From JAICUY01 sp963716585 (GTDB lineage Bacteria > Chloroflexota > Limnocylindria > QHBO01), in assembly GCA_963716585.1 (NCBI GenBank), contig CAVQTN010000002.1:62001-126000 (forward strand): 64,000 nt of DNA, given 5' to 3'. Within the stretch, counting starts at the first letter, position 1, and each line of letters opens with the position of its first letter. The translations under genes and the position numbers were made by a program. Below the pieces are notes generated by a model. That model saw nothing but the letters and a program-made list of their open reading frames with translations. It ran no database searches and was not told the origin of the DNA. This document shows, one piece after another, positions 18,168-26,947 of the stretch.

Positions 18168-18815
18168 CTACGGCGAGGACCGAATGGTCAACCCCACGGC
18201 GAACGTGGTCGGGCCCGTATCGCTGAATGCGCTCCTCGACTGGTCGAGGACGACATAGTCGCCGGCCGCGAGGCTGCCCAGGTCGAAGTAATCCACTGAG
18301 CCGTTGAGGCTGACGCCCAGCAGCCGATCGTAGCTACCCGCAACCGTGCCATCGACGTTCCCGACGAAGACGTCGTCCAGGTCGCCCATGAGGTAGGTGC
18401 GCGCCCCGGCCGGCAGGCTGACGACCGGCACGTCGGGCCAATGGCTGGCCGCCGGGTCGAAGGCGTGGGTGCCCTCGAGCCGAGCGTGGGGGGCCGGCCG
18501 GCAGCTCAGCGACGCGCCGTCCTCGCAGACCACCCACGAGCCCAGGCGCAGGTTGGCGTAGTAGGCCTGCTGCAGCACGTCGGCCACGTGCGGTTGCTGG
18601 ATCAGGCCGCCGTCACCTCGCACCGACGGAGGTTCGGCGCTGGCATTCGCCGCCGAGCTTGGCCCGATGATCACGGTCCGCACCCGATCTGGCGCCGATC
18701 CCAGCTGGAAGCCGATCAGGAACGCGATGAGCAGTCCGGCGGATGCCCCGATGCCAAGCAGCAGCGGAGTCCCCGGACCCGACAGCGTCGGCCGTCCACT
18801 GCTCGATTCGATCAC
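18168..18815 (-). CDS. Single-pass membrane protein with outer domain, unknown
   Basis: 215 residues: a short cytoplasmic start, one helix (PLLLGIGASAGLLIAFLIGF), then about 170 exported residues with two cysteines that could form a disulfide (VVCEDGASLSCRP). No family is recognised. The outer part is rich in beta-type patterns (RTYLMGDLDDVFVGNVDGTV). It lies downstream of the acyl-CoA dehydrogenase on the same strand with a 42-base gap. Confidence 0.55.
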   Translation of the reverse strand: MIESSSGRPTLSGPGTPLLLGIGASAGLLIAFLIGFQLGSAPDRVRTVIIGPSSAANASAEPPSVRGDGGLIQQPHVADVLQQAYYANLRLGSWVVCEDGASLSCRPAPHARLEGTHAFDPAASHWPDVPVVSLPAGARTYLMGDLDDVFVGNVDGTVAGSYDRLLGVSLNGSVDYFDLGSLAAGDYVVLDQSRSAFSDTGPTTFAVGLTIRSSP

Positions 18816-18857
18816 GACGACACTCTATGCCGGCCGGGCCCGCGAGACCGACGGCCG

Positions 18858-20054
18858 CTACATCTCTCCCTCGTACGCCGGCTGCGGCATGCGCAGCTGC
18901 CGGTCCTTGCGATAGCCGAGCAGGTAGTCGGCCTGCATCAGGGTGTGGATCTGTGACGTTCCCTCGTAGATCACCGAGCCCTTGCTGTTGCGCATGTAGC
19001 GTTCCACGGGGTACTCGTTGGAGTAGCCATAGGCGCCATGCACCTGGATGGCGTCCATGGCGGACTGCACGGCGTGGTCGGTGGCGAACCACTTGGCCAG
19101 CGATGTCTCGCGCGTGCTGCGCTCCCCGCGATTCTTCTTCCAGCCCGCCTTCCAGACAAGCAGCCGTCCCGCCTCGAGGCCCTGCTCCATGCGAGCCAGC
19201 ATCTGCTTGACCAGCTGGTGGCGGCCGATCTCCTCGCCGAACGCCGAACGTTCGTGCGCGTACTTGACCGATGCGTCCAGGCACGCCTGTGTCAACCCAA
19301 CTGAGCCAGCGGCCACCGTGTAACGCCCCTGGTCGATGGCGCTCATGGCGATCGTGAAGCCCTCGCCCTCTTCGCCGACCCGGTTGGCGACCGGCACCTC
19401 GCAGTCGCTGAAGTAGACGATCCCGGTGTTGCCGGCACGCACGCCGAGCTTGCCGTGCAGTGAATCGGACGAGAAACCGGCGAAGCCGCGCTCGACGATG
19501 AAGGCGCTGATGCCCTTGTGCCCCTTGCCCTTGTCGAGCGTGGCGAAGGTGAGGAAATGGTCGGCGGTGTCGGCCAGGCTGATCCAGATCTTCGAGCCGT
19601 TGAGGATGTAGCGATCGCCGTCTCGGCGAGCGGTGGTCGACAGGTTGCCGGCATCCGACCCGACGCCCGGTTCGGTCAGCGCGAAGGTGGCGATCTTCTC
19701 CCCCTGCGCCTGCGGAACGAGGTACCGCTCCTTCTGCTCCTCCGACGCCCACTGCAGCAGCGTCAGCGAGTTGAGCCCGGTGTGCACCGACAGGATCACG
19801 CGGAAGGCGGTGTCGGCGCGCTCCATCTCCTCGCACAGCAGCGCGAAGGCGATGTAGTCCATCCCCGCGCCGCCGTAGCGCTCCGGGATCGGCAAGCCCA
19901 GGAAGCCCTCGGCCCCCATCTTGTCGTACAGGCTGCGGTCGTACTCGGCGTTGGCATCCATCTCGGCGATGCGCGGCAGGATCTCGCGCTCGGCGAAGGC
20001 ACGCGCGGTGCGCTGCACCTCGCGCTGCGCATCGGTGAGAGAAAAGTCGATCAT
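18858..20054 (-). CDS. Acyl-CoA dehydrogenase
   Basis: 398 residues with all landmarks of the FAD-dependent family: N-terminal helical domain (MIDFSLTDAQREVQRTARAF), FALTEPGVGSDAGNL flavin and substrate loop, NGSKIWIS, the dehydrogenase signature QIHTLMQ region and the catalytic base Glu in VIYEGTSQIHT. It oxidises an acyl-CoA to the 2-enoyl-CoA and passes electrons to ETF. Chain-length choice cannot be read directly; short or branched-chain substrates would fit the mutase and E1 genes elsewhere in the window. It is divergent from the iron permease. Confidence 0.9.
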   Translation of the reverse strand: MIDFSLTDAQREVQRTARAFAEREILPRIAEMDANAEYDRSLYDKMGAEGFLGLPIPERYGGAGMDYIAFALLCEEMERADTAFRVILSVHTGLNSLTLLQWASEEQKERYLVPQAQGEKIATFALTEPGVGSDAGNLSTTARRDGDRYILNGSKIWISLADTADHFLTFATLDKGKGHKGISAFIVERGFAGFSSDSLHGKLGVRAGNTGIVYFSDCEVPVANRVGEEGEGFTIAMSAIDQGRYTVAAGSVGLTQACLDASVKYAHERSAFGEEIGRHQLVKQMLARMEQGLEAGRLLVWKAGWKKNRGERSTRETSLAKWFATDHAVQSAMDAIQVHGAYGYSNEYPVERYMRNSKGSVIYEGTSQIHTLMQADYLLGYRKDRQLRMPQPAYEGEM

Positions 20055-20127
20055 GACGCCTGATTCTACCGATGCGCCCCGCTTCAGGCGGGCGGGTCAA
20101 TCCCGACCGGTTCGTCGGTGATTCGGA

Positions 20128-20158
20128 TTGACGAAGGAATGACCTTAGGCTAGCCTAA
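20128..20158 (+). promoter_or_regulatory. IdeR/DtxR-type iron box over the FTR1 promoter
   Basis: TTAGGCTAGCCTAA at 20145-20158 is a perfect 14-base palindrome matching the core of the DtxR/IdeR operator (consensus TTAGGTTAGGCTAACCTAA). A TTGACG (-35 like) at 20128 with 17 bases to TAGCCT at 20151 places the box over the -10 region, the usual arrangement for iron-dependent repression. The iron permease gene starts 66 bases downstream, which supports the reading. Confidence 0.8.
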
Positions 20159-20224
20159 CTCGCGACCAGCATGCGCCGCCCGAACAGCGAGCCGGCGCGC
20201 TCACGACACCAGGAGTGCTCCCCT

Positions 20225-21097
20225 TTGGACTTCGGTTTCATGACGACCGGCCTGCTCACCGGCCTGCGCGAGGGCGTCGAGGCCGCGCTCATCGTGAGCA
20301 TCATCCTCGCCTACCTGGCGAGGACGGGGAACGGCAGGCACGCGGGCAAGATCTGGTTCGGCTCAGGCGCCGCGATCACGGTGAGCGTCGCTGCGGGCGT
20401 CGTCCTGTTCGTGAGCATCGGCGGACTGAAAGCGCCGGCGGAGCAGATCTTCGAGGGCAGCGCCATGCTGCTGGCGGCAGCGGTCGTCACCTGGATGCTG
20501 TTCTGGATGCGGCGCACGGCGGCGTCGGCCAAGGGTGACCTGCAGGCCAGCGTCGACCGTCATCTCGTCGAGGGCAGCGTCTGGGGACTGGCGATCCTCG
20601 CCTTTACCGCGGTCATCCGCGAGGGCATCGAGACGTCCCTCTTCCTGATGGCGCAGGCACAGGCGGCAACGCAGGCGGACGGCAGTGCTCTGAGTACGCT
20701 GTTGGGTGCCGTCATCGGCCTGGCCATTGCCGTCGTCATCGGCTACGGCTTCTACAAGGGCGCGCGCGTCCTCAACCTGCGTACGTTCTTCCGGTGGACG
20801 GGTATCGCCCTGGTGTTCATCGCCGCCGGGCTGCTGAGCCACGGTATCCACGAATTCATCGAGGCCGGCGTCATCTCGTTCGGCAGCGCCACCGCCTTCG
20901 ACATCCGTACGGTGCTGTCGGACGAGGCAGGGATCGGGCAATGGCTGCGCGCCATCTTCGGGTACAGCGCGAACCCGGAGTGGATCACCTTCGTCGCCTG
21001 GCTGGCCTACGTGACCGCGGTGCTGACTGCCTACCTGCGACCCGTCGAGCGGCGCCCCGCCGCGTCGCGCTCCGAGCAGAAGGTCGCCGGCGCCTGA
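20225..21097 (+). CDS. High-affinity iron permease FTR1 family
   Basis: A TTG at 20225, nine bases after AGGAG, is the preferred start; ATG 20240 is the alternative and an upstream ATG at 20171 has no ribosome site. The protein has about 290 residues and seven helices. The two iron-translocation motifs are REGVEAALIV in helix 1 and REGIETSLFL in helix 4, both with the R-E-G-x-E pattern. It imports ferric iron, usually with a periplasmic oxidase or EfeO-like protein, neither of which is seen here. The perfect iron box upstream indicates repression under iron sufficiency. Confidence 0.88.
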   Translation: MDFGFMTTGLLTGLREGVEAALIVSIILAYLARTGNGRHAGKIWFGSGAAITVSVAAGVVLFVSIGGLKAPAEQIFEGSAMLLAAAVVTWMLFWMRRTAASAKGDLQASVDRHLVEGSVWGLAILAFTAVIREGIETSLFLMAQAQAATQADGSALSTLLGAVIGLAIAVVIGYGFYKGARVLNLRTFFRWTGIALVFIAAGLLSHGIHEFIEAGVISFGSATAFDIRTVLSDEAGIGQWLRAIFGYSANPEWITFVAWLAYVTAVLTAYLRPVERRPAASRSEQKVAGA

Positions 21098-21145
21098 CCC
21101 TGTGCGGGACGATGCGCCCCGGCCCGCTGCTCATCGGCCGGACGG

Positions 21146-21308
21146 CTCCACCGGGTGGCGGTAACCGCGAACGAGCGCGGCTCGACGGCCCCTTCCAACC
21201 CTGGTTCTGCCGCGGGACGACCGAAACCGGAAACCTGCGGCCGATTCTGCCGCCAAGTTGATCGGTACCTCCACCCGGTGGCAAAACCGCGGACGAACTC
21301 GACGGCAC
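21146..21308. repeat. Pair of diverged hairpin-bearing repeats between convergent genes
   Basis: Between the convergent FTR1 and hydrolase genes two copies of a roughly 40-45 base unit occur (21146-21187 and 21268-21305). Each starts with a small palindrome, CCACCGGGTGG or CCACCCGGTGG, followed by ACCGCG, ACGA and CTCGACGGC at similar spacing. A minor TTCTGCCGC duplication lies between them. They could act as a two-sided terminator region or be a local REP-like duplication. No other copy was noticed in the window. Confidence 0.45.
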
Positions 21309-21331
21309 CAGCGACCCCCGGGCCGGAGACG

Positions 21332-22117
21332 TCAGGAGTTTGACTGCCCGGATCCGGCGGTGACGCCCATGAACTCGAGCATCTGGCCCCAGGCATCGGC
21401 CGATGCGTCGGCGAACGCCTCCGCCTTGCGGTCGAAGAACGAGTGTGGCGCCCCGTCGTACACCACGAACCGATGCTCGACGCCCGCCTCGTTCAGTGCT
21501 CGGTCGAAGGCATCGCGCGCATCGCCCGTGATGGACCGGTCGGCGCCGCCGAACAGGCCGAGCACCGGGCAGCTGAATCGTCGCGCTTCGTCGGCGGGCG
21601 CCGGCAGACCGCTCCGATGCTCGCCAACCGGCGGGCCGTAAAAACCGATCACGCCGTCGAGGCCCAGGCTGTTCGTCGCCTGCAGGAAGCTGATCCGCCC
21701 ACCGACGCAGAAGCCGACGCTGTACAGCCGCTCAGGCTGCCCACCGTCGGGGGAGCGGAGGAACTCGGCGGCTGCGGCGACGTCGGCGTTGACGCCATCA
21801 AGGCTCAGCTGCACGACGTGCGGGGCGTACTCGAAATCCGCGCCCCGCTTGCCGGTCCCGGCGCTCCTCGAATACAGGTCGAAGGTGATGGCGTGCACGC
21901 CGGCCTGGGCGAAGCGCAGCGCCAGCTCCTCGTAGTACGGGTGGAGGCCACGGATGTCGGGGATGATCACGATGCCAGCGCCGCTGGGCTGCTCGGCGCG
22001 CGCCGCGAAGGCGGCGACCCGGGTACCGTCGGCAGAGGTCAGGGTCAGGTCGCGCGAGTCGAGGGCCGAGCCGCGGATGGGTGGTAGAGGGGGATGATCA
22101 TCTGCTTCGAAACACAT
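21332..22117 (-). CDS. Dienelactone hydrolase family protein
   Basis: 261 residues of the alpha/beta-hydrolase fold. The catalytic triad of dienelactone hydrolases is visible as Cys in YSVGFCVGGR, Asp in LGLFGGADRS and His in YDGAPHSFFDR. The Cys nucleophile rather than Ser is diagnostic. Members hydrolyse cyclic esters or act as general small esterases. It lies nine bases after trpA on the same strand and is probably the last gene of the trp transcript, although no link with tryptophan synthesis is known. Confidence 0.85.
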   Translation of the reverse strand: MCFEADDHPPLPPIRGSALDSRDLTLTSADGTRVAAFAARAEQPSGAGIVIIPDIRGLHPYYEELALRFAQAGVHAITFDLYSRSAGTGKRGADFEYAPHVVQLSLDGVNADVAAAAEFLRSPDGGQPERLYSVGFCVGGRISFLQATNSLGLDGVIGFYGPPVGEHRSGLPAPADEARRFSCPVLGLFGGADRSITGDARDAFDRALNEAGVEHRFVVYDGAPHSFFDRKAEAFADASADAWGQMLEFMGVTAGSGQSNS

Positions 22118-22126
22118 GGACCGATG

Positions 22127-22942
22127 TTACGCGTGCACCGCGCCAGAGAGGCGCGAAACCACCTCGCCGACCGCGGGCGCGCCGCCGTCACGCATCGCGG
22201 CAACCAGCGCCGAGCCCACCACGATGCCGTCGGCCACTCCCCGGAGCTCGCGCGCCTGATCGGGAGTCGAGATGCCGAAGCCGGCGGCAACCGGCAGACG
22301 TCCGGCGGCTGCCACGGCGACGCGCCGCAGCAACGCCGCGGCTCCCTCGGCCAGCCGCTCCCGCGCGCCCGTCACGCCGAGCAGCGGAACGACGTACAGG
22401 AAGCCGGTCGAGGCCTCGATCGCCGCCTCCATGCGCGGCGCAGCCGTGTTCGGTGCGACGAGGAAGGTGAGCGCCAGGCCACGGTCGGCCGCCGAGCGCT
22501 CGAAGCCCGGCATCTCGCCGGCAGGCAGGTCCGGGACGATGAGGCCGTCGCAGCCGGCCTCGGCCAGCCTTCGGAGGGCGGTCTCGGCGCCCACCGCGAG
22601 CAGCGGGTTGAGGTAGGTCATCGCCAGGATGGGCTGCTCCAGGCCCCGCGAACGGAGCGCTGCCACCATCCGCAACGCCGAGTCGAACCCGCCACCGTGC
22701 TCGAGCGCCACGCGGCCCGCCCCGGCGATCACCGGGCCGTCGGCCAGCGGGTCGCTGAATGGGACGCCCACCTCCAGGATGTCCGCTCCGCAGCGCAGCG
22801 CAGCCTCGCCCGCATCGGTCCCGGCCTCATCGGTCGGAAAGCCGGCCATGACGTACGCGACAAAGGCTGATCGGCCGGCATCGGTCGCCGACGCAAACGC
22901 GGCGCGCACCCGCGCGGCGCCATCGGGAGCGGACGAGCTCAT
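22127..22942 (-). CDS. trpA: Tryptophan synthase alpha subunit
   Basis: 271 residues, normal for TrpA. It cleaves indole-3-glycerol phosphate to indole and glyceraldehyde-3-phosphate and passes indole to the beta subunit. Seen: FVAYVMAGFPTDEAG, the signature LEVGVPFSDPLADGP with the catalytic Glu and the Asp of the active site, MTYLNPLLAVG, GLIVPDLPAGE and GFGISTPDQA phosphate loop. Its start overlaps the stop of the trpC-F-B fusion by four bases (ATGA), consistent with equal production of alpha and beta parts. Confidence 0.95.
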   Translation of the reverse strand: MSSSAPDGAARVRAAFASATDAGRSAFVAYVMAGFPTDEAGTDAGEAALRCGADILEVGVPFSDPLADGPVIAGAGRVALEHGGGFDSALRMVAALRSRGLEQPILAMTYLNPLLAVGAETALRRLAEAGCDGLIVPDLPAGEMPGFERSAADRGLALTFLVAPNTAAPRMEAAIEASTGFLYVVPLLGVTGARERLAEGAAALLRRVAVAAAGRLPVAAGFGISTPDQARELRGVADGIVVGSALVAAMRDGGAPAVGEVVSRLSGAVHA

Positions 22943-25611
22943 GCGGAGGCGGCAGCCAGCGCGGAGGTCAGCGCGCCTTCGACAATCGCGAGGTCTTTGT
23001 CGCCTCGGCCGGACAGGTTCACGAGCACCGCGGCCGAAGCGGTCAGCGAGGGCAGCAGGCGCAGCGCCGCCGCTACCGCGTGGGCAGATTCCAGCGCCGG
23101 CACGATCCCGCAGCGACGGGAGAGCCAGTGCAGCGCCTCGAGTGCCTCGTCGTCGGTGGCGCGTTCAACGTCGAGGCGCCCGGACGCGGCCAGCGCCGAG
23201 AGCTGCGGACCCACGCCCGGATAGTCGAGACCCGCGGACAGGGAGTGCGGCTCGACGACCTGACCGTCCGCCGTCTGGGTGAGCATCGTGAAGGCGCCAT
23301 GCAGCACGCCGGGCCGGCCCAAACCCAGCGAGGCGGCGTTGTCGCCGAGCGCGTCGCCCCGGCCGCCGGCCTCGACCCCGATCAGCCGCACCGACGTGTC
23401 CAGGAACGGTCGGAACAGCCCGATTGCGTTCGATCCCCCGCCGACGCACGCCATGGCCACATCGGGGAGACGACCCAACCGGTCCAGCATCTGCGCTCGC
23501 GCCTCGCGCCCGATGACCGACTGGAGCTCGGCCACCATGTCCGGGTACGGATGCGGACCCGCCGCCGAGCCGAGGACATAGAAGGTCGTCTCGACGTTCG
23601 CCACCCAGTCGCGCAGCGCCTCGTTCAGCGCATCGCGCAGCGTGCCGTTGCCAGTCTCGACCGGGCGCACGGTAGCGCCAAGCAGGTGCATGCGCTGGAC
23701 GTTCGGCGCCTGGCGCTCGATGTCGGTGGTGCCCATGTACACCACGCACTCCAGGCCGAGCAGCGCGCAGGCGGTCGCCGTCGCCACGCCGTGCTGGCCG
23801 GCGCCGGTCTCGGCAATCACCCGCGGCTTGCCCATGCGCTCCGCCAGCAGCGTCTGCCCGATGGCGTTGTTGATCTTGTGGGCGCCGGTGTGCGCCAGGT
23901 CCTCGCGCTTGAGGAACACGCGCTGGCCCACGCCGCCACGCTCGGCGAGCGCGCCGCGCGGAATCTCGAAGATGGGCGTGGGGCGACCGATGAAATCACG
24001 ATGCAGACGCCGAAGTTCGGCGGTGTACGCCGGGTCGCGTTTGGCCGCCGCCCAGGCGGCGGCCAGCTCGGCGAGCGCCGGGATGAGCGTCTCGGGGACG
24101 TAGCGTCCCCCGAAGCGGCCGAAGCGGCCCCTGGCGTCGACCCGATCCGCGCCGGTCGGGTCGCGCCGCGCATTGCGGGCGAAGGTCCTGATGCGTCGCA
24201 CGTCCGCTTCGCCGTTGCGCTCGAGGCCGCCACTGGCGTCGACCAGCGCGGGGCGGGCAGTGGCGACTGCGCGAGCAACGTTCGCCGGCGTCAGGCCCCC
24301 CGCCAGGCCGATCGGCAAGATGCGGTTGAGGCGTCTGACAAGCTGCAGGTCCGGGGTGCGTCCCGATCCCCCGCCCTCGGCATTGGTCGCGCCCTCGAGC
24401 AGGAGGCGCGTCGCTCCGGCCGCGTACCACGCTTCGGCGAGGCGCAGCGTGTGGCGCACTCCGTTGGCTCCGTGCAGGACGCCGATCAGTTCGTCGTGGT
24501 CCACGGCCGCAAGCCAGGCCGGCGGCTCGTCGAATCCCGAAAGCTGCACGTTGCGAATGCCGCTTGAGCCAACCCCGGCCGCGACCTCTTCGCGCGTCGG
24601 CCGATGGAAGACGAGAACCGGCTTCGGCCCGCCGTTGAGGTCGTTGGCCAACGCGCCGGCGAGCTCCAGCGAGATGCTCCGACGGCGCCCCGAAGCCACG
24701 ACGAAACCGGCGAAGTCCGCGCCGGCCGCGACCGCGGCCCGGACTCCCGCCTCCGATCGTGTGCCACACACCTTCACCAACGTGCGCTTGGGCGGCGACG
24801 GCACGACAACCGGCTCGCGTTGCGGCGCAGCGTCCACCAGGTGGCGGGCCGCGGCCGCCGGATCGCCGGACGAGAGCAGACTCGTCCCGACCAGCACGCC
24901 GTGAGCGCCCGCCTCGGCCGCTCGGTCAAGGTCGGCTGAGCTCGCCAGGCCACTTTCCGCGATGAGCGTGGCACCGGACAATCGCGCCTGCGCGACGAGG
25001 CGCATGGCACGCGGCACATCCGTCTCGAGCGTCGCCAGGTCGCGGGCGTTGACGCCGATCAGGGTCGCGTCCGCTCGCAAGGCGCGCTCCAGCTCGGCTT
25101 CGTCGTGCACCTCGACCAGCGCGTCCAGGCCGGCTTCGCCGGTGGCTTCGAGCAGCTCGCGCAGCCGGTTACCCCGAAGGGCCCGGACGATGAGCAGGAC
25201 CGCATCCGCCCCGAGGGCTCGCGCCTGGAAGACCTGGTAGCGGCTCGTCGTGAAGTCCTTGCGCAGGACCGGCAGGCCGATGCCGGACGCCGCCCGCAGG
25301 TCCTCGTCACTGCCGCCGAAGCGCGTCGGCTCGGTGAGGATCGAGAGGGCGGCCGCACCGGCGCCGGCGTACGCGCGCGCCAGCTCGACCACATCGCCGA
25401 TCTCTTCGAAGCTGCCCGCCGAGGGCGAGGCGCGCTTGATCTCGGCGACGAGACCCAGCCGGTCGCCGTGGCGCAGCGCTGCCTCGAAGCGGCGGGCTGG
25501 GGGCCGGGCCTCCACCTCGCGCTGCAGCTCGCGCATCGGCACGATCCGGGCATCGTGACGCGCCCGGGCACGCGAAGCAGCCAGGAGCTCGTGGAGCACG
25601 CTGCGGCTCAT
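22939..25611 (-). CDS. trpCFB: Trifunctional fusion: indole-glycerol-phosphate synthase, PRA isomerase and tryptophan synthase beta (TrpC-TrpF-TrpB)
   Basis: One 890-residue frame contains three tryptophan enzymes. Residues 1-262 are TrpC (VAEIKRASPSAG, VLRKDFTTSRYQV, GVNARDLATLETD, LIAESGLAS). Residues about 278-485 are a diverged TrpF with the catalytic Cys (VKVCGTRSEAG), GLAGGLTPANV and the catalytic Asp in LVDASGGLE. Residues about 493-890 are TrpB (GRFGRFGGRYVPETL, PLP lysine in HTGAHKINNAIGQ, GGGSNAIG phosphate loop, SAGLDYPGVGP). The linkers are short, with no internal stop or ribosome site. TrpC-TrpF fusions are known in enterics; adding TrpB in this order is unusual. It overlaps trpD and trpA by four bases on either side. 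Confidence 0.9.
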   Translation of the reverse strand: MSRSVLHELLAASRARARHDARIVPMRELQREVEARPPARRFEAALRHGDRLGLVAEIKRASPSAGSFEEIGDVVELARAYAGAGAAALSILTEPTRFGGSDEDLRAASGIGLPVLRKDFTTSRYQVFQARALGADAVLLIVRALRGNRLRELLEATGEAGLDALVEVHDEAELERALRADATLIGVNARDLATLETDVPRAMRLVAQARLSGATLIAESGLASSADLDRAAEAGAHGVLVGTSLLSSGDPAAAARHLVDAAPQREPVVVPSPPKRTLVKVCGTRSEAGVRAAVAAGADFAGFVVASGRRRSISLELAGALANDLNGGPKPVLVFHRPTREEVAAGVGSSGIRNVQLSGFDEPPAWLAAVDHDELIGVLHGANGVRHTLRLAEAWYAAGATRLLLEGATNAEGGGSGRTPDLQLVRRLNRILPIGLAGGLTPANVARAVATARPALVDASGGLERNGEADVRRIRTFARNARRDPTGADRVDARGRFGRFGGRYVPETLIPALAELAAAWAAAKRDPAYTAELRRLHRDFIGRPTPIFEIPRGALAERGGVGQRVFLKREDLAHTGAHKINNAIGQTLLAERMGKPRVIAETGAGQHGVATATACALLGLECVVYMGTTDIERQAPNVQRMHLLGATVRPVETGNGTLRDALNEALRDWVANVETTFYVLGSAAGPHPYPDMVAELQSVIGREARAQMLDRLGRLPDVAMACVGGGSNAIGLFRPFLDTSVRLIGVEAGGRGDALGDNAASLGLGRPGVLHGAFTMLTQTADGQVVEPHSLSAGLDYPGVGPQLSALAASGRLDVERATDDEALEALHWLSRRCGIVPALESAHAVAAALRLLPSLTASAAVLVNLSGRGDKDLAIVEGALTSALAAASA

Positions 25612-26648
25612 GGGCGGATCGCCGCTGCGGCGGTGACCACCTCGGCGGCCCTGCCCGAATCGATGGAGGTCGCGGCCATCTCGACGCCTTCGCCGACGTC
25701 GTTGGCGCGCCCGGCAGCGAACAGCGCGGCGCCGGCGTTGAGCAGGGTGACGTCGCGGGCCGGACCCGGCTCGCCGCCGAGCACCGACATCGCGATCGCC
25801 GCATTGAGCTGTGCATCGCCACCGGCCAGGACAAGGGCCGGCGCGCGGCGCAGACCCAGCGTTGCCGCATCGATCTCGAGCTCCGCGATCACCCGGCCCT
25901 CGATGAGCAGTGCCCGGTTCGGCCCGTTGAGTGTCAGCTCGTCGAGGCCCTCTGGCGAGTGGATGACCAGTGCCCGTTCGGTCGGCAGGCGCGCCAAGGC
26001 CCCGGCAATGAGCGGCAGCAGACGCTCATCGGCCACGCCCAGGAGCTGCCGACGTACCCCGGCCGGCGACGAGATCGGTCCGAGCAGGTTGAAGACGGTG
26101 CGCATCGGCAGCTCGCGGCGAATCGGCATGGCGTGTTTCAGCGCCGGATGGTAGGAGGGCGCGAACATGAAGCCGAAGCACGTCTCGCGAATGGACCGCG
26201 CGACCGCCTCGGGCCCGGGATCGAGGGCGATGCCGAGTGCCTCGACGAGGTCTGCGGATCCGCATCGGCTGGTGATCGCGCGGTTCCCGTGCTTGGCCAC
26301 CGGCACGCCGGCGCCGGCCACAACGAAGGCGGCCAGCGTCGAGATGTTGAACGTGCCACTCCCGTCTGCGCCGGTGCCACACAGGTCCACCGCGTCATCG
26401 GGCGCCTCGACCTTGACGGCGCGGGCGCGCATCACCCGGGCGAATGCCGCCAGCTCCTCCGGTGTCTCGCCGCGCACGCGCAGCATGGCCAGCAGCGCGG
26501 CGACCTGCGTCGCCGGCGCCCTGCCGTCCATCAGCTCTTCCATGGCGGCCTCGGCCAGCGGCGCAGGCATCGCGGCGCCGTTGGCGACCAGCTCCACCGC
26601 GGCGGCCACCGCGGGCCGATGCTCCTGCGTCGCTTGCGTGCCTGCCAT
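25608..26648 (-). CDS. trpD: Anthranilate phosphoribosyltransferase
   Basis: 346 residues. It joins anthranilate to PRPP. Landmarks are VDLCGTGADGSGTFNIST (PRPP and metal loop), KHGNRAITSRCGSADLVEALG, FAPSYHPALKHAMPIRRELP and RTVFNLLGPISSPA. It is the first gene of the operon, starting at an ATG five bases after GAGGAT. Anthranilate synthase genes trpE and trpG are not in the window. Expression follows the T-box leader immediately upstream. Confidence 0.95.
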   Translation of the reverse strand: MAGTQATQEHRPAVAAAVELVANGAAMPAPLAEAAMEELMDGRAPATQVAALLAMLRVRGETPEELAAFARVMRARAVKVEAPDDAVDLCGTGADGSGTFNISTLAAFVVAGAGVPVAKHGNRAITSRCGSADLVEALGIALDPGPEAVARSIRETCFGFMFAPSYHPALKHAMPIRRELPMRTVFNLLGPISSPAGVRRQLLGVADERLLPLIAGALARLPTERALVIHSPEGLDELTLNGPNRALLIEGRVIAELEIDAATLGLRRAPALVLAGGDAQLNAAIAMSVLGGEPGPARDVTLLNAGAALFAAGRANDVGEGVEMAATSIDSGRAAEVVTAAAAIRP

Positions 26649-26941
26649 GGTTCATCCTCGGGTACCGCAACGCCTCCATCCATACAAAGGGACGGAGGCG
26701 TTCTTCCGCGGTGCCACCCTGGTTCGAGTCCGTTGCTGCGGGCTCGCGCTCGGTTCGACCGCTGCTAACGGGGGTCGGGTCCGTCGCCGCCTACTGCCCG
26801 CCGTCGGCGGGATTTCGGAGCGAGGCTCGCGGGTCCCACGTGGTCCGCATCGTGCACGCCGGCTCCCACGCTCCCGGCTCGCTGGTGTGGCTCGTTGCAG
26901 CGGACGACTCGTCCCGGTCAACGCCTGTCGTGTTCAATTGA
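26649..26941 (-). ncRNA. T-box leader (tRNA-Trp sensing) of the trp operon
   Basis: On the minus strand the leader shows the features of a T-box riboswitch. The antiterminator T-box AGGGTGGCACCGCGG spans 26720-26706, with its pairing partner CGTCCCT at 26694-26688. The competing hairpin AACGCCTCCGTCC / GGATGGAGGCGTT (26702-26669) forms if uncharged tRNA does not bind. Upstream, GTTGACCGGGACGAG at the base of stem I and GAGCCGGGAGCGTGGGAGCC match stem I landmarks. The likely specifier loop reads ACG-TGG-GACC with TGG (Trp) at 26838-26836, agreeing with the genes controlled. No T run follows the hairpin, so the exact off-mechanism is less certain. Confidence 0.88.
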
Positions 26942-26947
26942 GCGCGC

